DNA of 7,793 bases, taken from the NCBI GenBank assembly GCA_903861015.1, contig CAIOSL010000056.1, positions 1 to 7,793 of the forward strand. The letters run 5' to 3'. Positions 1 through 4,572 of the stretch are shown in pieces. The stretch comes from an uncultured bacterium (GTDB lineage: Bacteria > Patescibacteriota > Saccharimonadia > Saccharimonadales > Saccharimonadaceae). Positions within the stretch are counted from its first letter, which is position 1, and every line of letters starts with the position of its first letter. The position numbers and the translations under genes were made by a program. The notes under the pieces are model-generated. The model made no database searches, was not told the DNA's origin, and saw only the letters and a program-made list of their open reading frames with translations.

Positions 1-98
1 AAATAAAGAAAGACCAATTGAACGCCATCGACGCTGAAGGCCGCGCGAAAGTTATCGCCGGTGCTGCCAGGTCAATGGGTATTGAGGTTATCGAATAG
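1..98 (+). CDS. rplK: Ribosomal protein L11, C-terminal fragment
   Basis: Only the last 31 codons are inside the window; the gene begins upstream. The frame starts at base 3 and ends at TAG 96-98. The visible C-terminus contains GAARSMGIEVIE, which matches the well-known L11 ending (GTARSMG followed by a short hydrophobic tail). L11 binds the GTPase-associated region of 23S rRNA in the large subunit. The next gene on the same strand is rplA, the usual partner of rplK, which supports the call. Unlike the classical arrangement, a terminator and a fresh promoter lie between the two genes. Confidence 0.9.
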   Translation, partial: IKKDQLNAIDAEGRAKVIAGAARSMGIEVIE

Positions 99-118
99 TC
101 ATCGGTTATCCAATCACG

Positions 119-153
119 AATACCGCAGTCAAATGGCTGCGGTATTTTGTTTT
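119..153 (+). terminator. Intrinsic terminator after rplK
   Basis: AATACCGCAG (119-128) pairs perfectly with CTGCGGTATT (137-146) around an 8-base loop, and the stem runs into a T-rich tract (TTTTGTTTT). The hairpin begins about 20 bases after the rplK stop. This is a standard Rho-independent terminator and should separate rplK from rplA. Confidence 0.85.
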
Positions 154-173
154 GCAGTGGTTTGTGGTATAAT
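145..173 (+). promoter_or_regulatory. Extended -10 promoter of rplA
   Basis: TGGTATAAT (165-173) gives a perfect TATAAT hexamer at 168-173 with an upstream TG one base away, which is an extended -10 element. The -35 region at proper spacing (145-150, TTTTGT) is poor and falls in the T tract of the preceding terminator. Transcription should start near 180, giving a leader of about 65 bases before the rplA ATG. The -10 match is seen directly; promoter activity is inferred. Confidence 0.7.
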
Positions 174-190
174 AGACAAATAACAATCAA

Positions 191-232
191 TGATGGGAGA
201 CGGGCGCAAGACGCTAGTCGTTAATACCACAG
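191..232 (+). promoter_or_regulatory. Candidate L1-binding autoregulatory leader of rplA
   Basis: The leader can fold into two helices separated by an asymmetric internal loop. The distal helix pairs GAC (199-201) with GTC (217-219) and GGCG (203-206) with CGCT (212-215), with one G-A mismatch (202/216) and loop CAAGA. The proximal helix pairs TGG (194-196) with CCA (227-229). Between the helices lie GA (197-198) and GTTAATA (220-226). The L1 site of 23S rRNA and archaeal L1 mRNA sites have the same layout: a helix, a 5' GA, a GRC/GYC helix, and a 3' G followed by an A-rich strand. The 3' arm abuts the Shine-Dalgarno sequence AGAAAGG (231-237), so L1 binding could block translation. The proximal helix is only 3 bp, so the call is moderate. 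An L10-type leader is an alternative, but no L10 gene follows. Confidence 0.5.
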
Positions 233-245
233 AAAGGGTTCAATA

Positions 246-1238
246 ATGACTAAAAAGTCAGATTTGCTAGAATCAGCAAAGTCACTAAATTTAAATGTAA
301 CCGACAAGAATACGATCGCCGAGATCGAAGCCGCTATTGCCGGTGTTAATACTGTCGAATCAGTCGCTGAAGCGCCTGTTCACGAAGTAAAGATCACCAA
401 GGCCGGCAAACGAAGCGAAAAAGCTATCCGCGAAGCCGAAGAGCTCGCCGAAAAAGAAGCTCGTAAAGCCGCTGGTGATACAACACCGCAGTCTGACGAA
501 GCTGCTGCTCATGCCAAAAAAGGCCCAAAGCCAGTTACTCGTCCTCGTTTGGAGCGCCGTGGCAAGAACTATCGCCGCGTAGCTGAACTAGTCGACAAAA
601 CCAAGACCTACTCACTAGGTGAAGCTTTGGAAATAGCCACCAAAACTAACCCAAGCAAGTTTGATGCTAGCGTCGAGCTACACATTCGATTGGGCGTTGA
701 CCCACGCCAAGCCGACCAAAACATCCGCGCAACCGTATCGTTGCCAAACGGAACCGGCCGTACTGTCCGCGTAGCCGTATTTGCACCAGAGAGCGACCAC
801 GCTGCTGCTGCCAAAGCCGGCGCCGAGGTTATTGGTGACGAAGAGCTGCTAAAGCAACTCGACCGCCAAGAAATCAACTTTGACGTTTTGATCGCCACTC
901 CACAATACATGCCAAAACTAGGTAAGTATGCTCGTCTGCTTGGACCAAAAGGCTTGATGCCAAATCCAAAGAGCGGCACTGTTGCCTTGAACGTTGGTAA
1001 GGCTGTTACCGAAGCTAAAGCCGGTAAGGTTGAATACCGCGTCGACAAGCAAGCGATCATCCACCTAAGTATTGGTAAGGTGTCGTTTGGTGCAGCCAAG
1101 CTAGAGCAAAACGCTCAAGCGTTCTTTGACAGCCTAAAGTCACACAAACCATCTGGTTTGAAGGGCGTATTCATTAAAACAACTTCTGTTTGTACCAGCC
1201 AAGGTCCAAGCGTAAAAGTTGAGAACATCGCTGCTTAG
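246..1238 (+). CDS. rplA: Ribosomal protein L1 with long N-terminal extension
   Basis: L1 forms the mobile L1 stalk of the large subunit, binds 23S rRNA near the E site, and in many bacteria represses its own mRNA. Residues about 100-330 are a complete L1 core of about 230 residues, the usual full length of the protein. The core includes KTKTYSLGEALEIA, the segment MPKLGKYARLLGPKGLMPNP (222-241) and the KSGTV stretch after it. Before it lies an added segment of about 95 residues. Residues 1-32 resemble a short helix-turn-helix of SAP/HeH type (LLESAKSLNLNV), which is only a resemblance. Residues 50-95 are Lys/Ala/Glu-rich and probably a charged helix. The ATG at 246 follows AGAAAGGG by about 8 bases, and the frame is open throughout, so the extension is probably translated. 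It ends in TAG and is followed by a terminator shared with folA. Confidence 0.95.
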   Translation: MTKKSDLLESAKSLNLNVTDKNTIAEIEAAIAGVNTVESVAEAPVHEVKITKAGKRSEKAIREAEELAEKEARKAAGDTTPQSDEAAAHAKKGPKPVTRPRLERRGKNYRRVAELVDKTKTYSLGEALEIATKTNPSKFDASVELHIRLGVDPRQADQNIRATVSLPNGTGRTVRVAVFAPESDHAAAAKAGAEVIGDEELLKQLDRQEINFDVLIATPQYMPKLGKYARLLGPKGLMPNPKSGTVALNVGKAVTEAKAGKVEYRVDKQAIIHLSIGKVSFGAAKLEQNAQAFFDSLKSHKPSGLKGVFIKTTSVCTSQGPSVKVENIAA

Positions 1239-1250
1239 TCAATTAAGTCC

Positions 1251-1286
1251 AAAAAAATAACCCCCGATTATGGGGGTTATTTTTTA
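1251..1286. terminator. Bidirectional terminator between rplA and folA
   Basis: TAACCCCC (1258-1265) pairs with GGGGGTTA (1272-1279) around loop GATTAT. The stem is flanked by an A tract (1251-1257) on the left and a T tract (1280-1285) on the right, so it reads as an intrinsic terminator from both strands. It lies between the convergent stops of rplA (1238) and folA (1284). The folA stop codon overlaps the T tract at 1284-1286. Confidence 0.92.
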
Positions 1287-1772
1287 TAACCGTTGGTAAG
1301 TAACAAAGTCGTAATCGTAAAGGTTACGATCGTCAGCCTGGTGGTGCTGGCGATCAATTTCGCGCCACACCTCAGCCTCGACCGCCGGAAAAAAGATAGT
1401 CGCCTGATCGAACTGGGCGTTGACTTCGGTGGCGATAATTTGGTCAACCGTATCGAACGCCAGGCTGTAGATTTGACCACCACCGATCACAAACACATCC
1501 TGGTCGCTGCCAGCCAGGGCATAGGCCGCCTCCAGACTAGTAACCACCTCGACACCGTCGATAACTTCGTCCTGATAGCAAATAACAATATTACGACGCC
1601 CAGGCAGCGGTCGACCAATCGACAAATAAGTATTACGCCCCATAATTACCGGGTGGCCAATGGTCAACTGTTTAAAATGCTGCAAATCCGCCGGCAAATC
1701 ACGCTGCCACAACAAATCATTATGCGCCCCAATGCCATAATTCTTGTCATACGCCACAATAATCTTTTTCAT
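1284..1772 (-). CDS. folA: Dihydrofolate reductase
   Basis: DHFR reduces dihydrofolate to tetrahydrofolate with NADPH in the cytoplasm, which is needed wherever ThyA consumes methylenetetrahydrofolate. The 162-residue product is close to E. coli FolA (159). Visible family features are IGAHNDLLW with the substrate-site acid D29 in LPADLQHFK, the NADPH-binding stretch VIMGRNTYLSIGRPLPGR (42-59), the GGG turn in VFVIGGGQIY (93-102), TEVNAQF and the C-terminal YDFVTYQRL. I chose the ATG at 1772 because the product then begins MKKIIVAYDK, the normal DHFR N-terminus; an in-frame GTG at 1805 would add 11 residues outside the fold. GAGG sits only 2 bases before this ATG, too close for a normal Shine-Dalgarno. 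The gene stands alone, convergent with rplA and divergent from the accessory cassette. Confidence 0.95.
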   Translation of the reverse strand: MKKIIVAYDKNYGIGAHNDLLWQRDLPADLQHFKQLTIGHPVIMGRNTYLSIGRPLPGRRNIVICYQDEVIDGVEVVTSLEAAYALAGSDQDVFVIGGGQIYSLAFDTVDQIIATEVNAQFDQATIFFPAVEAEVWREIDRQHHQADDRNLYDYDFVTYQRL

Positions 1773-1779
1773 TACCTCA

Positions 1780-1805
1780 ATTATATACCAGCCGCCAAAT
1801 GTCAC
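1780..1805 (-). promoter_or_regulatory. Candidate promoter of folA, nearly abutting the start codon
   Basis: On the minus strand TATAAT (1780-1785) lies only 7 bases before the folA ATG (1770-1772). GTGACA (1800-1805) is a 5/6 match to a -35 element, but the 14-base spacer is short. If this -10 is used, transcription begins at or within one base of the ATG, giving a leaderless or near-leaderless mRNA. The hexamer is seen; its use is inferred. Confidence 0.45.
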
Positions 1806-1833
1806 GCTAGTTGATTAATTCTAGAGTAACAAC

Positions 1834-1864
1834 TTGTAATTAGACGAGACTTGAGTGATATAAT
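1834..1864 (+). promoter_or_regulatory. Promoter of the accessory cassette
   Basis: TGATATAAT (1856-1864) is a perfect TATAAT (1859-1864) with an extended -10 TG. TTGTAA (1834-1839) is a plausible -35 element with a 19-base spacer. Transcription would start near 1871 and leave about 114 bases of leader before the first cassette gene. The rest of the 1773-1984 gap holds the folA promoter and two inverted repeats; I see no further gene in it. Confidence 0.6.
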
Positions 1865-1872
1865 TAGATTAG

Positions 1873-1897
1873 GTTGTATTGTATTTACAAATACAAC
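1873..1897 (+). promoter_or_regulatory. Palindrome at the transcription start: operator or RNA hairpin
   Basis: GTTGTATT (1873-1880) is the exact inverted copy of AATACAAC (1890-1897). Nested inside is a second perfect inverted repeat, TGTATTT-AC-AAATACA (1880-1895). The element starts 8 bases after the -10 hexamer, so it covers about +2 to +26. This is a typical repressor-operator position, though an AT-rich 5' hairpin is equally possible. No T tract follows, so it is not an intrinsic terminator. Confidence 0.55.
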
Positions 1898-1940
1898 TCG
1901 TGCAAGTTTTAACTATTAATATGCATAGGTTGATGTGCGC

Positions 1941-1955
1941 GCTAGACATTCTAGC
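1941..1955 (+). repeat. Short inverted repeat in the cassette leader
   Basis: GCTAGA (1941-1946) and TCTAGC (1950-1955) form a perfect 6-bp stem with a CAT loop, about 30 bases before the first cassette ATG. It could be a leader hairpin; no T tract follows. Its function is unknown. Confidence 0.4.
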
Positions 1956-1984
1956 TTGAGACTTCATCCTTATGCCGAAAAGTT

Positions 1985-2248
1985 ATGAGCGGAGAGCATA
2001 AAGGAGGTTTTGGTGATCCAATGTCCGGGTTTGACAGCGCAGGCAACCCAATATCTGTTGCTTTCGGCTGGGGGTCCAAAGAAGGACATACACTGATCGC
2101 CGACGGAACCAATGGACTGCCGAATTGCCAAGCGGCCGACCAGAAGAATTGTGATTTCATGAACGGAAATCACGATCATCATGGTAAGGGTGACGGACCA
2201 AATGATAACGTCGCTGATCGCGGCATGTATAGCGGACCAGGATCCTAA
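1985..2248 (+). CDS. Unrecognised Gly/His-rich small protein
   Basis: An 87-residue protein, or 75 residues from the in-frame ATG at 2021, that I cannot assign to a family. It is rich in Gly, Asp, Asn and His. Notable parts are GWGSKEGHTLIADGT, two cysteines 8 residues apart (PNCQAADQKNCDF), a His cluster NGNHDHHGKGDG and the C-terminal DRGMYSGPGS. There is no signal peptide or membrane segment. The clustered His and Cys residues could bind metal, which is a guess. The ATG at 1985 lacks a ribosome binding site, while a perfect AAAGGAGG lies 13 bases before the 2021 ATG, so the start is open. It is first in a cassette of three genes with its own promoter, and 60 bases separate it from the next gene. 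The ordered motif spacing supports a real protein. Confidence 0.65.
   Translation: MSGEHKGGFGDPMSGFDSAGNPISVAFGWGSKEGHTLIADGTNGLPNCQAADQKNCDFMNGNHDHHGKGDGPNDNVADRGMYSGPGS
2000..2007 (+). promoter_or_regulatory. Perfect Shine-Dalgarno inside the first cassette gene
   Basis: AAAGGAGG lies 13 bases upstream of the in-frame ATG at 2021 and downstream of the ATG at 1985, which has no such site. Either the short form from 2021 is the real protein despite the long spacing, or the sequence merely encodes Lys-Gly-Gly near the N-terminus. Confidence 0.45.
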
Positions 2249-2308
2249 ACTCCAGACCTGAGCAAGTCGATAAACTGCTCCGTGCTTCTTAAGAAGGAGG
2301 TAACCATA

Positions 2309-2881
2309 ATGGACGAGAATCCCCAAGAAATTATCAATAAGCTCAAGCTGTATACGGCACATTATATACGTCAGATCACCAAAGATAATCTTTCGCTATC
2401 TGAAATCGATTCATTAATGGACTCCATAGCCAACCCTAACCAGCAGGCTACCATATCGCATGATGAAGCGCAAAAGATGGCGCGATATTTGGGTGGCGAA
2501 CTTGGGATAGGCGAGCACTTTGATGAAAAACTCTACAAAACAATCATAACTTTAGCCAGAATTGTCATCGAGCTTGCCGCAACCACCGATGAGATGGATA
2601 GCAAAACTCACGGGGACTTAAAAGATATCTCCGTCATACTATACCCTCTAATGACAAGAGACGATAGGACTAACGAGATTGCATTTGAATTGAAGGAATA
2701 TACCGATAACTTTGCAAATCTAGATCAGCATGATCGGGAAAAGCTAGGCCAACAACTGCTGGGCGAATGGTACGAGGCTGGCGAAATCGATAAGTCAGAA
2801 CAGCGCTTTATGTATAAAAAATTTGAAGAAGGTTGGCATTCCAACACAACCGTAAACCAGAACTTTAGTGATGACAAATAG
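2309..2881 (+). CDS. Unrecognised acidic helical protein
   Basis: A 190-residue soluble protein with no family I recognise. The start is clear: AAGGAGG (2294-2300) lies 8 bases before the ATG at 2309. The sequence is acidic and looks mostly alpha-helical, with a moderately hydrophobic helix around residues 78-92 (LYKTIITLARIVIELA) that is too short and mixed for a confident membrane span. Other recognisable stretches are LSLSEIDSLMDSIANP (29-44) and WYEAGEIDKSEQRFMYKKFE near the C-terminus. There is no signal peptide and no enzymatic motif. The next gene begins inside its last codons (11-base overlap), so the two are probably translationally coupled and may interact. Its GC content looks lower than that of the flanking housekeeping genes in lines sampled by eye, which would fit an accessory origin. 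Confidence 0.8.
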   Translation: MDENPQEIINKLKLYTAHYIRQITKDNLSLSEIDSLMDSIANPNQQATISHDEAQKMARYLGGELGIGEHFDEKLYKTIITLARIVIELAATTDEMDSKTHGDLKDISVILYPLMTRDDRTNEIAFELKEYTDNFANLDQHDREKLGQQLLGEWYEAGEIDKSEQRFMYKKFEEGWHSNTTVNQNFSDDK

Positions 2882-3212
2882 CGACAATTTCGTTGAAGAC
2901 ATACCACCAAATTCTGATAGGCAACTAGTTGTTGATTTTGTTAAATCTACACTTAAACCATTGTCCGGAGCTCGTCTGGATGAGTTGGTGCAAGCCGGGG
3001 ATCGTAAGACTCACCCTGAATTATTATATCCTTCGACCAAAGGTGAAATTATGATTGACCATCTGGTTCAGGTTCTCGCATCACAAGATTGGATAGATGG
3101 CGAATCGGAGCCAATTCTCGATGACATGCTTGGGGTTGCATCAATGTTAGATATAGATATAGAAAATGAAGAAAACTGGCGAATATTGATCGAACTGTCT
3201 GGTCAAATATAA
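2871..3212 (+). CDS. Unrecognised acidic protein, coupled to upstream gene
   Basis: A 113-residue acidic protein without a recognised domain, signal peptide or membrane segment. I prefer the ATG at 2871 over the GTG just before it at 2868. There is no good Shine-Dalgarno, and the start overlaps the end of the preceding gene by 11 bases, so initiation probably depends on ribosomes finishing that gene. The predicted helical pattern and the phrase LSGARLDELV (32-41) resemble LSLSEIDSLM in the upstream protein, followed in both by a similar run of alternating helices. This suggests a distant duplication, which needs a profile comparison. It is the last gene of the cassette; no terminator hairpin is visible after its TAA. 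Confidence 0.75.
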   Translation: MTNSDNFVEDIPPNSDRQLVVDFVKSTLKPLSGARLDELVQAGDRKTHPELLYPSTKGEIMIDHLVQVLASQDWIDGESEPILDDMLGVASMLDIDIENEENWRILIELSGQI

Positions 3213-3240
3213 AAAAACCCCTTTGTGATCTGATAAAAGA

Positions 3241-3274
3241 TTTACAAATATTCATGCGGGCGTCATAATATAAT
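3241..3274 (+). promoter_or_regulatory. Promoter of the microprotein/glycosyltransferase unit
   Basis: TTTACA (3241-3246, 5/6 to TTGACA) and CATAAT (3264-3269, 5/6 to TATAAT) are separated by exactly 17 bases. A perfect TATAAT overlaps at 3269-3274 and may be an alternative -10. The leader before the ATG at 3297 would be about 15-20 bases and contains GGGGGA as a ribosome binding site. The stretch 3213-3296 holds only this promoter. Confidence 0.65.
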
Positions 3275-3296
3275 ACATTAAACAACGGGGGATATT

Positions 3297-3425
3297 ATGG
3301 CAGAAGTTAATACGCAAGCCGATGGCTATTACGGTGAGGGTGATGGTTATTATAATGATGGCACTTTGGCATCAAAAGAAGATTTTGATCTTAGTTTTTT
3401 AGACGAAGATGAGTCCGACAAGTAG
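3297..3425 (+). CDS. Acidic DGYY-repeat microprotein upstream of glycosyltransferase
   Basis: A 42-residue reading frame, ATG 3297 to TAG 3423-3425, with its own promoter and GGGGGA (3286-3291) 5 bases before the ATG. It has 13 acidic and only 2 basic residues. Residues 9-22 are a tandem heptad, DGYYGEG then DGYYNDG. The tail, LASKEDFDLSFLDEDESDK, is an acidic segment with spaced aromatic and hydrophobic residues, resembling a short docking motif. There is no signal peptide, membrane segment or Cys. The glycosyltransferase ATG at 3409 lies inside its last six codons, so the two are almost certainly co-translated. I recognise no family. Possible roles are a regulator or partner of the enzyme, a modified substrate peptide (Tyr, Ser or Thr acceptor), or a leader that couples translation. 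The promoter, binding site and internal repeat make a random reading frame unlikely. Confidence 0.72.
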   Translation: MAEVNTQADGYYGEGDGYYNDGTLASKEDFDLSFLDEDESDK

Positions 3426-4572
3426 ACTGCGGGTTGCGCTGGTTGTTCCGCACATCTTTATGCACCGTGACATTTTGCCGAATGTCATTTTTTCGCCTGG
3501 CACGCTAGCCCTAGCGTTAGCAAATGGCTTGACGACGCAAGATATAGACGTAACCTTGTTTAGCCCTGGACCAATCGACACAGCGGCCAAAAACATTAAC
3601 ACTGACATGTCGTACTTCGAGACGGAGCTTGCTGGTCGCGGCGATAGCTATACCGATCTACTCAAAAAACATCCGTTTGTCTTTGTGACACTAGCTCGCC
3701 AAGTTCAAGCCGAATTAATCGCCAAAGCTTACGCGGCAGCCAACGACGACCAGTTTGATATCGTACATATCTATACCAACGAGGAAGATACTGCGCTGCC
3801 GTTTGCTAAACTGTGTCGTAAACCAGTCGTTTTTACACATCACGACCCATTTAACTTTTTGGTTAAGTACAAAAACAACTTCCCTAAATACACCGGCCTT
3901 AACTGGCTGTCGATATCGTACGCCCAGCGCCACACAATGCCGTCAGACACCAACTGGGTCGGCAACATCTATCACGGTTTAGACAAAAGCCAATTTAAGC
4001 CACTCGATCGTCCAGCGGGTGACTACATTGCATACCTCGGCCGCATTATCGAGCCCAAGGGAGTGCACTTGGCGATTCAGGCCATTCGTCAATATAACCA
4101 AACCGCCATAAAACCACTAAAACTAAAGATCGCCGGCAAACATTACGGAGACGGCACCAAAGATAGTTATTGGCAAGAAATGATCCGCCCCGAACTAGAC
4201 GACACTGTCGAATACGTTGGTTTTATCGATAACGTTGCCCAAAAGAACGACTTTTTAGGTAACGCCAAAGCCTTAATAATACCGTCGATTTTTGATGAGC
4301 CGTTTGGCATGGTCATTATCGAGGCCTTGGCAAGTGGCACGCCGGTGATTGGCCTGGATAGCGGCGCGATACCCGAGATTATTACCACCAAAACCGGCGT
4401 TTTGGTCAAAAAAGGTACCAGCGAAACCGAGACCGTCAGCCACCTGGCTGCCGCCATCATGGCAATCGATCAGGTCGATCGAACCAAATGTCGCAATGAC
4501 TTTGAAGTCCGTTTTACACTTGATCAGATGTGCCAGCAGCACGCCGAAGTATACCGTCGTCTTACAAAATAA
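3409..4572 (+). CDS. GT4-type (GT-B) glycosyltransferase
   Basis: A 387-residue enzyme that should transfer a sugar from a nucleotide-sugar donor with retention of configuration; donor and acceptor cannot be read from the sequence. The N-terminal Rossmann half (about 8-190) holds the acceptor side, with VVPHIFMHRDILPNVIFSPG (12-31) and DIVHIYTNEEDTALP. The C-terminal half has YLGRIIEPKG with the phosphate-contacting Arg/Lys of the family, the linker IAGKHYGDG and the E-x7-E motif DEPFGMVIIEALASGTPVIG (296-315; E297 and E305), followed by the SGAIPEI stretch. There is no membrane segment, so it is cytosolic or peripheral. The ATG lies within the preceding microprotein gene (17-base overlap) and has no strong Shine-Dalgarno. 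The 3' end overlaps convergent thyA by 11 bases. A role in surface polysaccharide or glycolipid is typical of the family. Confidence 0.9.
   Translation: MSPTSRLRVALVVPHIFMHRDILPNVIFSPGTLALALANGLTTQDIDVTLFSPGPIDTAAKNINTDMSYFETELAGRGDSYTDLLKKHPFVFVTLARQVQAELIAKAYAAANDDQFDIVHIYTNEEDTALPFAKLCRKPVVFTHHDPFNFLVKYKNNFPKYTGLNWLSISYAQRHTMPSDTNWVGNIYHGLDKSQFKPLDRPAGDYIAYLGRIIEPKGVHLAIQAIRQYNQTAIKPLKLKIAGKHYGDGTKDSYWQEMIRPELDDTVEYVGFIDNVAQKNDFLGNAKALIIPSIFDEPFGMVIIEALASGTPVIGLDSGAIPEIITTKTGVLVKKGTSETETVSHLAAAIMAIDQVDRTKCRNDFEVRFTLDQMCQQHAEVYRRLTK

Noticed and set aside
163..231. Inverted repeat TGTGGTAT/ATACCACA flanking the rplA leader
   Set aside because: The left arm is the -10 element and would be absent from the transcript started there. 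It could pair only in read-through RNA from rplK, so I did not list it as a separate feature.
608..1099. Long minus-strand open frame opposite rplA
   Set aside because: It lies wholly opposite the L1 core, has no ribosome binding site or family motifs, and looks like an antisense shadow of a codon-biased gene.
1773..1805. GTG start at 1805 for folA
   Set aside because: It would add 11 residues before the canonical DHFR N-terminus and would place the start upstream of the candidate -10 hexamer.
1293..1814. Plus-strand open frame of 173 codons opposite folA
   Set aside because: It mirrors the DHFR gene almost exactly; the opposite frame has all DHFR motifs while this one has none.
1921..1959. 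Possible 12-codon upstream frame in the cassette leader
   Set aside because: It has an ATG and TGA but no ribosome binding site and no attenuation structure; short frames like this occur by chance.
2260..2280. GAGCA/TGCTC inverted repeat between the first two cassette genes
   Set aside because: Only 5 bp with an 11-base loop and no T tract, so not a convincing terminator.
2285..2296. Perfect palindrome CTTCTTAAGAAG before the 2309 gene
   Set aside because: It has no loop, so cannot form a hairpin in RNA, and half of it is simply the purine-rich Shine-Dalgarno region.
3205..3245. Possible terminator after the cassette
   Set aside because: There are A and C runs, but no matching G-rich arm or stable stem followed by T residues on either strand.
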